Source: Siphonodentalium dalli (lineage: Eukaryota; Mollusca; Scaphopoda; Gadilida; Siphonodentaliidae). Taken from it: a DNA stretch of 64,000 bases. Below, one piece after another: positions 36,030 through 45,862 of the stretch (positions within the stretch are counted from its first letter, which is position 1; the number at the start of each line of letters is the position of its first letter). The notes below the pieces were generated by a model. The model saw only the letters and a list, made by a program, of their open reading frames with translations. It was not told the DNA's origin and did no database searches. Made by a program: the position numbers and the translations under genes. The stretch covers positions 112,826,004-112,890,003 of the forward strand of contig CP136064.1 of NCBI GenBank assembly GCA_032622095.1, read 5' to 3'.

Positions 36030-36570
36030 CACTAGTGCATACACATTTATTAACACCCCCTTAAATAACCATAAAACATTTTAATTAACATTTCCCTTAA
36101 AATATCATCAAAAACTCATTAAAAAAAGCATTAATAAAGACCCCTTTCATACCCCATTAAAAGTGTTCAAAAACCATTAAAACGTGGGCTAGGGACATTT
36201 TTAACGACATTAATTTGGGATGGTTATTATTACTTATTAAGAACATTAAAGTAGTTTCAACATATTTATTTGATGTATTAAAATTGTATTAAAAAGTATT
36301 AGTGATAATTAATGGATTTTAAAGACGTCATTAAAGGAGCACACTATTAATGGTCTTAAAATAATTTTTAAAGGTTTTTTTAATAAGTCCCTTAAAGAGC
36401 CAGTCGCGAGGTTTTTTAAAGACATTAACTACCTTAAAAGTTAATGCTCCTAAAACATTTGGTTTTAGGAGCATTAACTTTTTTTTTAACCACAAAAACC
36501 TGCGTTTAAGGATCTTAAACTAAGAAAGTGGGCGAACACTTAATAATGGCATTAGAATGTCATTAAAAAC
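36030..36570. repeat. CATTAA/TTAATG-dense block with a perfect hairpin
   Basis: Dozens of CATTAA, TTAATG and CCTTAAA words occur on both strands. A perfect 20-bp inverted repeat with a 5-base loop lies at 36437-36456 / 36462-36481 (arm AAAGTTAATGCTCCTAAAAC). No gene recognised. Confidence 0.7.
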
Positions 36571-37399
36571 TTGATTAAACAAGAGGCCGATCATATCGGC
36601 AGATGCTTAACATAAAGTCTAAACCTTCTTGTCAATAGCTATTTTTAGAACAATCCCATAAACTCTGCCAATTCAAAATGGTTTGGCAGAACCAAAGTTC
36701 AAGCTTGACCTGTGTTTGCTGGCATAATGTCATATACCAAATTTGGTTTCAATCAGACAAACTACCTTAAGTGCATTAGAATTCGCGCTGTATTAATTTG
36801 CGCGCAGTTTTGAATTCGCGCAGTTTTGAATTCGCGCACCCTGATGAAATATTACAACCGGATTTGAATTCGCGCACCTATAATTGTTTGTGTATTGGTT
36901 GAAAACTAATATTTTATTGTTAAACTAATCACTTATAAGTTACTGCCGAGATCCCGTGGAACATACCTTACATATTATTGGTATGTGCATTTAAATGTCA
37001 ATTAATTACGACCGAGTATGAACATATAGACACGCAGGTAGCAGGACTAGAAATGGTCTATATGCATATACGAATATATTAACTCACATCGATCTCACAT
37101 GGATCTGCTCACTTATGATATGATTGGTACATGCATAACTACCGTATACGAAAGCATATAGTTACCCTGGGCTATATAATTCATCTAAGAAAACATGGAA
37201 TCCGGTAATATCGGGTAATACATAATATTGCATTAGAAATTGAAGTTTTGATATATTAATTAATATAATTATATTTTAATAGATTAATTAATATATTAAT
37301 TACAAAGATGTCGATAGACATACCAGTAACACATTATCGCCATAAATATACAAGTCATAATCAACGTAGCCTACATCCCAGTGGGCACATGACGTCACA

Positions 37400-37760
37400 T
37401 TTACGTTTGACCCAAACGTTGGATTTACGTCGGGTTGGATATGAAAGTTAGATAGACGTCATATTCTGACGTTGGATTTACGTTAGATCCAAAAGTTGGA
37501 TTTACGTCAGATTACGGTTGGATATGAAAGTTAGATAGACGTCATATTCTGACGTTGGATTTACGTTAGCCCGAAACGTTGGATTTATGTTGGATTATGG
37601 TTGGATATGAAAGTTAGATAGACGTCATATTCTGACATTGGATTTACGTTAGATCCAACCGTTGGATTTATGTGGATTATGGTTGGATATGAAAGTTAGA
37701 TAGACGTCATATTCTGACGTTGGATTTACGTCAGATTATGATGTTGAAACAAACGTTGGT
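37400..37760 (+). repeat. left subterminal tandem repeat, period 82-83 bp, four copies
   Basis: ATGAAAGTTAGATAGACGTC starts at 37441, 37524, 37607 and 37689. Each is followed by ATATTCTGACGTTGGATTTA (one copy has GACATTGG). The repeated ACGTTGGATT words are shared with the right-hand array. Confidence 0.92.
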
Positions 37761-38527
37761 TGTAACAAAAATAACACATATATGTACAATTGATATTTAT
37801 TTATGGCAGAAACTGCACGGGGAATATCCGGATAAGACAGCCATCGGTGGATAAGACGGCCATCGAAATTATATTGCCTCCATGTCGTGATAATAACCAC
37901 ATTTTGTTGTATTTACAGCTCCTTAATTAATTACTACTAATGTGATTTCTGGTTATTGTACATTCAATAATATACATATTCTCCACAATTTGGTTACGCT
38001 GTTGTACGCTATGTCATTTATTTCGGACAAAACATTAACACATTTCAACTTATTTGATGATATTTCCATTTGGAGTTGCATAATCGGTTTATAATAATGT
38101 AACCAAAATTACCAAATGTCTCTATATCACAATTTGGGTATAATCTTCAATAATATTAGCATTAATCCCCGAAAACGTGTTGTAAATACGACAAATTGGC
38201 ATTAATATAATGGTCGTGTTTATTTTTATGGATAATACGGCCATCGGAGAAAAAATCATGCTGCATAATACGGCCATGGATAATGATCATGTATAAACAA
38301 GTCGGTGTTGTCGTTTTAAAGACACAAACATGTTATAATATGGCATTTAGTACACAAACAATGTTTAATCTGACGTGTATTACAGCAATAAGGCGACAGG
38401 CAAGCAATACGCTATAATAATTGATTTATTAATCATCGATGCAGTATTACCCTTCCTGCAAAGTTATTGCGATGGTGGTATTATCCGCTTCGATAAACAA
38501 GTCGGTTCTGTCGTTTAGAAAACACAG

Positions 38528-39728
38528 CTATTCTTGCTAATTTATGCGGATGACACAGTTTTAATAGCAAATTCAAAAGCTGGTTTACAAAAATCTCTCG
38601 ATTGCTTTAACCACTACTGCAATAGTTGGAAATTGAAAGTTAACATATCAAAGACTAAAGTATTGATTTCCAATCGCACACGCACCAAAACTAGTACAGA
38701 GACATTCACTATCGGCGACCAGACCATTGAAATTGTTGATAGCTACAAATACCTTGGCACTATATTTCATAAAAATAATTCCTTCGCGCTTGAACGAAAT
38801 TTAAGATGCCAACAAGCAAAAAACTCAATATATGCGTTACTAAATAAAGCGCGAACAAATAAGCTTACAACTGCCACTATACTTGAAATCTATGAGAAAT
38901 CTGTTATCCCCATACTCACATATGGGGCAGAAGTCTGGGGTCATGAAAATCTTACGTGTTTTGACAAAATGGAATTATGGTTTCTTAAATATATCCTCAA
39001 ACTGAAAAAAAACTACACCAAATGCGTTCATCTATGGTGAACTTGGAATGTACCCGATTTCAATAAAAATAAAAATCCGCTATCTCTCATACTGGGCGAA
39101 AATAACAACAATGACAACAGAGCGAACACCCTTAATATTATATTATATCATGCTCACATTATATAACCAGAAAAATGTAAAAAACCCATGGATAACCGGA
39201 ATACGTAACACACTGAATGCAGTGGGAATGGGATATCTTTCGATACAACAACGAATAACCGATTACCGTATTTTTATCGAATTAATTAAGCAGAGGTTTG
39301 AAGACATGTACACACAAGAGTGGCGATCTACGTTGATGAGTTCAAATAAATTTCCTTTTTACAGGATAATTAAAAATGACATTAGTCGGGAACGATACCT
39401 GCTGCACGAAGACCAAAACATCATATACACACTCGTACGATTCCGCACACGAAACCATCGACTACCAGTTGAGCAGGGCTCCTGGTATAATACCGACTAC
39501 TCAGAAAGAGTATGCACCCTTTGCAAGTCAGAACTCGGAGATGAATTCCACCTTGTCCTGAAATGTGAATTTCTAAATGACCTCAGAATTAAATTTATAA
39601 ACCCGTATTACTTCAGAAGACCAAATGTTCTTAAACTACAGCAGCTCTTTACTTCCCGCAATAATCACACGATCAGAAACCTTTCACTATTTATAAAGAA
39701 AGCCCTAGAAATTGTTTTGCACTCCTGA
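38528..39728 (+). pseudogene. LINE reverse transcriptase, C-terminal half, one frameshift
   Basis: The frame starts at the truncation with LFLLIYADDTVLIANS: YADD is the catalytic reverse-transcriptase motif, so all upstream polymerase motifs and the endonuclease are missing. YLGTIF follows about 70 residues later, then the thumb region (TYGAEVWG). At an 8-A run (39005-39012) the frame shifts by one base, as if one extra A were present. The second frame carries YGELGMYPI and runs to a TGA at 39726-39728. It ends with a zinc-knuckle-like C-x2-C-x8-H-x4-C (VCTLC...EFHLVLKC). Apart from the shift and truncation it is well preserved, so younger than the copy at 10 kb. Confidence 0.92.
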
Positions 39729-40030
39729 GGCTATGATTAAAGCACCACGATATATAAATATATATGAAAAATGTAAAATAGTCGTGTTAAAAGACAGTTG
39801 ACTCCCACAACACCCCGACCCACTTACTTTAAACACCACATCTGATAGCTATACCATCAATCAATATACCAAGTACATGTAATACACTAATAACTCCAAC
39901 CTATATTGTGTGTATTGTGTATGTATATTATGTCACCTCACATTTATATTATGTATTATGTACACTGTTTGAAATTGAATCGCCTGTTATGTCAAATACG
40001 ACGAAAGGCGTAATAAACATCTGAATCAAT
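38528..40030 (+). mobile_element. 5'-truncated non-LTR retrotransposon (LINE)
   Basis: The insert begins in the middle of a reverse transcriptase domain and ends after about 300 bp of 3' UTR at ...AATAAACATCTGAATCAAT. The neighbouring uninterrupted copy of the 200-bp repeat (38293-38430) shows the empty site: ...AACACA joined to TGTTATAATATGGCATTT. A clear long target duplication is not visible. The short-word 3' tail rather than poly(A) fits jockey/CR1/L2-type elements, but the clade is not resolved by eye. Confidence 0.88.
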
Positions 40031-40219
40031 CTGTTATAATATGACATTTAGTGCTCACACAATGTGTACTTTGACATTTAATACAACAATAAAGCGACAG
40101 GCAAGCAATACGTTATAATAACTGATAATTAATAATTGTCTTTTAATCGATGGCCGTATTATCCAAAAAAATAACACGATCATTACAATGGCGGCAATTT
40201 GTCGTACACTGTTAAAAAC

Positions 40220-40410
40220 GGTCTGAGACCGCGCAGGATCGCTGCCAACTTTTGACCGTTAAACATACGGTCAGACTGTAGCAGGTTTCCACGGTATAAT
40301 ACCGTAGCTTTAAAGGTCTGAGACTGCGCAGCATCGCTGCCAACATTTGACCGTTAAACATACGGTCAGGTCGTAGCATGTTATGCCGTATAAAACCGTT
40401 AAAGTAACTG
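40220..40410 (+). repeat. 95-bp direct repeat, two copies
   Basis: GGTCTGAGAC, GCGCAG, ATCGCTGCCAAC and TTTGACCGTTAAACATACGG recur at 40220 and 40315. Short dyads such as ACGGT...ACCGT lie between them. Confidence 0.88.
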
Positions 40411-40430
40411 GCAGGCCGTAACTACATGTA

Positions 40431-40574
40431 CAGTAATGCTCAAAGTAATTGACCACTTAACCACAGCAGAATTATGGGTAATTTTCAGGATTGAAGCCAT
40501 ATTTCTGACTAAATCCTAAAAAATTACCCATAATTCTGCTGTGGTTAAGTGGTCAATTACTTTGAGCATTACTG
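40431..40574. mobile_element. Tc1/mariner-type MITE, copy 1
   Basis: 144 bp, almost entirely two inverted arms of about 55 bp: CAGTAATGCTCAAAGTAATT, GACCACTTAACCACAGCAGA, ATTATGGGTAAT. TA flanks each side (40429-40430 and 40575-40576). CAGT ends with TA target duplication are typical of the Tc1/mariner superfamily. No transposase. Confidence 0.92.
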
Positions 40575-41273
40575 TAGTAACTGTCAGACCCTTGTGTTTT
40601 TTACGGTTCAACACCCTTTAATTAATATCAAGTCGGTAACTAATAAAGTCAGACCAATGGTATTTTTCATGGGTCAACACCAATGTTTTGCTCTATATTT
40701 GCTAATTTACCGGTAGCATAGAATTAGCCACGTTCCCATGGTGACAATATGATTTCCCGATAGGCATTACGATTCATGTTTTTGGATGGTCGAAACTAGT
40801 ATTATTTGTAACTGAAAAATACATCTTAGTTCTTATCTTATGATCATAGTTTAGATGAAATGTAAATAATCAATGCATAAAGTGATATACAATACTTATG
40901 AAACTTTGCTTGTTATCTGCCTCATAGAATTTAATCTGGAAAAGGCTGTGCACGCGTAATGTGTTCGCCTTTCACTAACTAATGTATAAATATGGCTGTA
41001 AATAAAAAAAAGATACTAGTAATAGCTGATATTAAGCCAACCCATCACTATTCAGTTATGAGTAATACTAATTTCGACCATTTTAAAACATCAATCGCAT
41101 GCCCTTTTCAACCATAAAAATAATGAAGCTACATGTTTCACAGTTAAAACTCAAATTTATGTGCATGTAAAAGTAAAATATAGTAATGGCATAATTTATG
41201 GTAACATATAATAGGCGTGAAATTGTCCAGTCAGTTTTTGTTTTAACAGGTGAATCCGTACATCATGACCATA

Positions 41274-41934
41274 CTGTACAAGTCAGAAGAAGTGGTATTT
41301 TTATGTGCACCTTTATAGTGATATTGAGCGTGCTTAATTTAGAAAAAAAACGTGTGATTACAAGTTACAACACAATACCAAAAATCTGTCCCGCTTATTA
41401 TTGCAATATTGAACGAAAAATATTGCGATACTAAGCACGCTAAATTTCATACAGACCCGATAGTGTTATATTTATATCAGATAAATGCTGTGCATGTACA
41501 TGTAGTGTTCATATAGTGTACATATAGCATTTACAACTATAATTATATACATATCTAAAACATTGTCTCTATTTATACAATATACAGTAATGCCCAAAGT
41601 AATTGACCACTCTCTTGTCGAGAGCTTTCCAATGAATGGCAACGAGCCATATTTCCGACTAAATCCTGAGAAAAAAAAACCCCATAATTCTGCTGTGGTT
41701 AAGTGGTCAATTACTTTGGGTGTTACAGTAGGTAGAAGAAGCAATAATTTGATTGAATGCCACAATTTTGAGTGCAATATTTATTGAGATATTATTATAT
41801 TAAGCGCAAAATATTGCAATAATATGATTAATATCACAAACGACATTCTTATAAGCGTCTCCATTTGCAATATTATTGCGATATTGGGCGCGAAAATAGT
41901 GCGCTTAATATACCACTTCTTTTGACTGGTACTG
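41274..41934. mobile_element. Tc1/mariner-type MITE with a nested MITE
   Basis: 661 bp flanked by TA. The right end, reverse-complemented, reads CAGTACCAGTCAAAAGAAGT; the left end is CTGTACAAGTCAGAAGAAGT. Both continue GGTAT. Subterminal words (GAGCGTGCTTAA, GCAATATT, AAATATTGCGATA) also pair across the element. The CAGTACCAGTCAAAAG end resembles Tc1/mariner termini. The 144-bp MITE at 41585-41728 sits inside. Confidence 0.82.
41585..41728. mobile_element. Tc1/mariner-type MITE, copy 2 (nested)
   Basis: Same family and same length as 40431-40574, with TA on both sides. The middle has been replaced by a stretch containing GAGAGCTTTCCAATGAATGG, and the last bases read ACAG instead of ACTG. Confidence 0.9.
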
Positions 41935-41995
41935 TATATCAATAACAGCTAGTTGGGATTGGAACCTCCAAGACAACAGCAGATCTCATAATAAC

Positions 41996-42759
41996 TGTGC
42001 GCGATGACTTGGTGACAATGTTCTACTGTAGTCGAACATTTTCCATGAAATTTTTAAGCATGATGCTGCTTGATGCATCATTTTGAACTGCATCCTGGTA
42101 TCACGACATCGACTTAGTATCGATATCAGTGAGTCAGCCATGTAGTTTGATAAGAACATCACTGTACCCCCGGTAAATTGTCGTAATAGCTTGACGATAA
42201 CATGGCGAATGATGACAATGTCCCATATCCACACGTTTCAATGAAAATTGATGAACACGGGATGAATTTGTCCGTGTAATTGATCTGAACCGTCACTGCG
42301 AGGCGTAAGTTCATTGTTTATGGTGTTGTTGACATGAAGTTCTTGTGAATTACATTGGTGCACACAGTACATGTATATCTGTGCGCGATGACTTGGTGAC
42401 AACGTTCTACTGTAGTCGAACATTTTCCATGAAATTTTGAAGCATGATGCATCATTTTGAACTGTATCCTGGTATCACGACAGACTTAGTATCGAAATCA
42501 GTGAATCAGCCATGTAGTTTGAAAGAACATCACTGTACCCCCGGTAAATTGTTGTAATAACTCGACGATCACTTGACGATAACATGGCGAAACATGACAA
42601 TGTCTCATATCCACACGTTTCAATGAAAATTGATGAACACGGGGTGACGGGATGAATTTGTCCGTGTAATTGAACTGATCCGTAAGGCGTAAGTTCATTA
42701 TTTACGGTTGATATGAAGTTCTTGTGAATTACATTGGTGCACACAGTACATGTATATCC
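41996..42759. repeat. tandem duplication, period about 384 bp
   Basis: TGTGCGCGATGACTTGGTGA starts at 41996 and 42380. Both copies run to CACACAGTACATGTATATC with small indels. The level of divergence indicates an old duplication. No coding frame is conserved between the copies. Confidence 0.92.
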
Positions 42760-43743
42760 TCTCTTGTAAATCTACATGCATGTGCATTGAAACAATCAGA
42801 TTCCGAACATTGTCAGTGTCAGTCACTCAGTGTCAACTACATTTTCAACATTCTAAAACTTGTTGAGAGTTGTTTTTGTTATTATTAAAGTTGTCACAAT
42901 TGGTTGACATCGAAGCTCGTGTTAATTGTACATGTACCTGTGTATTCATGTGTCAGTAAATATGCGAGTGTTTTGATATTAAGTCACGATACTGCAATTT
43001 CCAACAACAGCGCTGCGTCGAATGAAGTCAAGACTCCGGAACGTGCCATGAATCTGTGCGCTCTAACTTCTAACTCAACTTTAGTGGAAATTGTCAATGA
43101 TTAAGCCGGTGTTCGCAGAATTCAAACGTGTCCGGTTATCAACGGAACCGAAATCAGACCATCTCAACAACTGTCCGCGATGGAAAAGGTAACATTTTCC
43201 CAAAAACAATTTTGCGATTAAACATGCAACACGAAATACAAAATGGCGTGCCGCGTGGTCTGGGTGATAAACGATAAAACAGGTACTTAACCCCGGATTA
43301 CACTTACACTTCTTCTTCTTTACGCCCGTGTTCGAGCAACCTCAATATGAGTACTATAATTATCAACATCCACTTTAGTGAGTCTACTATATACAGTGGA
43401 CTATCTGAAAATACTAGGTAACATTTCTTTGCTGTGTATATGACTGGGAACTGTGTTGTATTTTCTGTTCTTTCATTGAGTTCTGTATCCATGATAATTC
43501 GTACTATACGCATAACACATAATGAATGCTAGATAAATAATATCTTTTAAATATCAGCAGAGTAAGATTCAGCCCTACTGCTTGGAGTAATTGTCGTTCA
43601 TGATATGACCGCCGAAAAAAATTCTATTGAATTTTACGTCATAACTTTGAATCACAAAAATATTTACATCCGTTCCTCTCTCAGTGTCGTCGATCGCCAA
43701 GAATGGCACTGTGTTGACCAGCGCACAATCGGATCGGGAGCCG
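42760..43743. other. interior of the 6.9-kb element, no recognised gene
   Basis: Sequence without visible repeats. A frame at 42904-43104 has no family resemblance. ATGGAAAAG|GTAACA near 43180 could be read as an exon end, but nothing supports a transcript. Confidence 0.4.
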
Positions 43744-44240
43744 ACGTTAAATGGCTTCAGGTCGTAAATACAACGTTTTGATTCTGACGTCGCATAGACG
43801 TTGGATTCAGGTCGAAAACTTTCATTCTAGAATGTGTTGGAATAAAATCTGCTACACGACGTCAACGACTGACGTAAATACAACGTTTTGATTCGTTTTG
43901 ATTCTGACGTCGCATGGCCGTTGGATTCAGGTAGAAAACTTTCATTCTAGAATATGTTGGAATACAATCTTTCACACGACGTTGCTACGACGTCAATGAC
44001 CTGACGTCGCATGGACGTTGGATTCAGGTCGAAAACTTTCATTCTAGAATATGTTGGAATATAATCTGTTACACGACGTTGCTACGACGTCAACGACTGG
44101 CTTAAATTCAACGTTTTGATTCTGACGTCGCATGGACGTTGGATTCAGGTCGAAAACTTTCATTCTAGAATATGTTGGAATAAAATCTGCTATATGACGT
44201 TGCTACGACGTCAACGACTGACAAAAATACAACGTCGCGA
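43744..44240 (-). repeat. right subterminal tandem repeat, four copies
   Basis: TTCATTCTAGAAT starts at 43821, 43941, 44038 and 44159 (spacings 120, 97 and 121). Each is preceded by ACGTTGGATTCAGGT and followed by TGTTGGAATA. Spacing differs because the ACAACGTTTTGATTCTGACG segment is absent between the second and third copies. Confidence 0.9.
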
Positions 44241-44510
44241 CCTAAACCCAACCAATATCCAACGTCAGTTCGACGTCGTGTGCCCACTGGGGGTGCGCGA
44301 ATTCTAGTACCGCGCGAATTTAAATACACTTAAGGTACTAAAGTTTTCATCCAGAAATCAATTTTATTTTTTGTTTAAGTCAAATAAAAGGTCAAACTGC
44401 AGGTCAAGTTCGAATTTGGGTTCCGCCCGCCAATTTTAACCACAAGTCATGAGTATGACTACACATATGAAAGTGTCAATCACACAGTAGCTTAAATGTA
44501 GACAAGTTGT

Positions 44511-44856
44511 TCGTGGAGGGGGTTGAACAAAAACAAAATTATTTGTGGGAACACATATTATCATTTAGACAGATGCAGGGTGCTAAAATATTATATCCGA
44601 GTCGAGAAACCCACATGGAATATGATTAAAAAAAATTCAAAAAGACTATCGCAAAGTTGGCAAATAATAAAACAATGGCATTGTTTTATTAATTTTTATA
44701 TAATTTTATATTATTTGTTAACATTTTTATTTAGATGGAATCATATTCCATGTGGGTTTCTCGACTCAAATATAATATTTTAGCACCCTGCATCTGTCTA
44801 AATGATAATATGCGTTCCCACAAATAAAAATAAATTTGTTCACGCCCCCTCCACGA
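44511..44856. mobile_element. fold-back element with a 9-bp target duplication (Mutator-like?)
   Basis: 346 bp with arms of about 115 bp: TCGTGGAGGGGG, TTATTTGTGGGAACAC, ATTTAGACAGATGCAGGGTG, TCGAGAAACCCACATGGAAT and their complements. ACAAGTTGT flanks both sides (44502-44510 and 44857-44865). Long arms and a 9-bp duplication fit Mutator-like elements. The flanking word is itself nearly palindromic, so the exact edge could move by one or two bases. No transposase. Confidence 0.82.
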
Positions 44857-44959
44857 ACAAGTTGTCTATCTTTAAGTTGTGCATTTTTTTGAATGATTTG
44901 TCATTAGTCAAATGTCTAGTTTCATGAAATGTAAGAAATGTTCATTAATATTATCAAGA

Positions 44960-45640
44960 CTGTCAGACAAACAGTATGACATGTAGTATGTGTGATATGA
45001 TGGAATCAAACAATTGAAAACTGGCTGCCGCAAGATGACTCAATCCGATTAGCATGTCACCATCTATGTACAATTTCAAGATGCTCAGACAAACAGTGTG
45101 GCATATATATATGTAGCCCTTGTTGACAGTGAAAAACAAAATGGCTGACAATGACCATCTTGCTTTGCCAAATGACCACAAAATGACTCATTCTCATCTA
45201 CATGGCAATGTCATCCACATGAAAATGACATCTGGCGGCCATCTTGTTTTGTAGAATGACCCCCCAAATCGCTCATTCTCTTCTAGGTGTCAATGTCATT
45301 CTCCAAGTAATATTTAATCATGATCAGAGAAAGGCACGACCTGTAGCCCATGCAATAGGATTTACATAGGGTTACACTGAAAAATAAAATGGCCAACAGT
45401 GCTAGCGGCCATCTTGTTTTGCTGAATGACCCCAAAATGACTCGTTCCCAAATGCATGTCATTGTCAACTTACATGGAAAATGTCATCATGATCGGACAA
45501 ATGGTACGACCTGTATCCCTCGCGATAGGATGCAATATTGAAATCGAAAGTGACATCTGGTGGCCATCTTGTTTGGACGAATGACCCTAAAATGACTCGT
45601 TCCCATAGATCTACATGTCAATGTCATCATCCGTGAGTAA
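44960..45640. repeat. degenerate tandem repeat with GGCCATCTTGTTTT core
   Basis: At least four degenerate units, with AAAATGGC, GACATCTGG, GGCCATCTTGTTTT, GAATGACCC, AAAATGACTCGTTCCCA and ATGTCAATGTCAT in the same order. Unit length is about 150-200 bp. No coding frame. Confidence 0.8.
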
Positions 45641-45721
45641 GGTAAATGAGAACTTGGTCTCAATCTTTATGTGAATTAACGAATTAACCATCTTTTGCTA
45701 GAAAGCACTTAATAATTCATA

Positions 45722-45862
45722 TATGTGATAAATAGTATCTCAAATTCGTTACGATTTTGTATGGGAATTATTAACCTTGTTCACTAACTCGACTGGATTT
45801 CAGTGAACTCGGTTAATAATTCCAGTATGAAATCGCAACTCATTTGAGATATGTCACACATA
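45722..45862. repeat. imperfect hairpin repeat, about 60-bp arms
   Basis: TATGTGATA...TATCTCAAATTCGTT...GGGAATTATTAACC...GTTCACT is mirrored by AGTGAAC...GGTTAATAATTCC...GCAACTCATTTGAGATATG...CACATA. Probably an old MITE. A CTAGTA-rich microsatellite follows at about 45878-45898. Confidence 0.8.

Larger units (their letters stand above)
38188..40203. mobile_element. inverted-repeat element with a 200-bp internal duplication, split by a LINE
   Basis: ACGACAAATTG...GGTCGTGTTTATTTTTATGG and GGATAATACGGCCATCG at the left (38188-38246) are mirrored at 40142-40203 by CGATGGCCGTATTATCC and its continuation. Inside, a unit beginning ATAAACAAGTCGG occurs at 38293 and 38493 (period 200). The second copy is cut by the LINE and resumes at 40031. 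Without the LINE the element is about 0.5 kb. Further GGATAAGACGGCCATCG words lie at 37832-37866. Confidence 0.7.
37377..44291. mobile_element. 6.9-kb element with CCCAGTGGGCAC ends and subterminal tandem repeats
   Basis: The left end CCCAGTGGGCACATGACGTC is the reverse complement, with one mismatch, of the right end GACGTCGTGTGCCCACTGGG. Inside each end is a different ACGTTGGAT-containing tandem array (37441-37745 and 43744-44240). The interior has no transposase; it holds other insertions and duplications. I see no target duplication (CTACAT against GGTGCG). The superfamily is not identified. Confidence 0.65.
36764..44337. mobile_element. outer inverted-repeat element, host of the nested insertions
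   Basis: TACCTTAAGTG...GAATTCGCGC at the left is mirrored at the right by GCGCGAATT...CACTTAAGGTA. Several GAATTCGCGC copies follow the left end (36780-36875). Subtracting the inserted 37377-44291 element leaves about 660 bp, a reasonable size for a non-autonomous DNA element. TA at each edge could be a target duplication but is also part of the inverted repeat. Confidence 0.55.

Noticed and set aside
37400-37760. Regular direct repeats resembling a CRISPR array
   Set aside because: The whole 83-bp period is conserved with no variable spacers, and the context is a eukaryotic mobile element.
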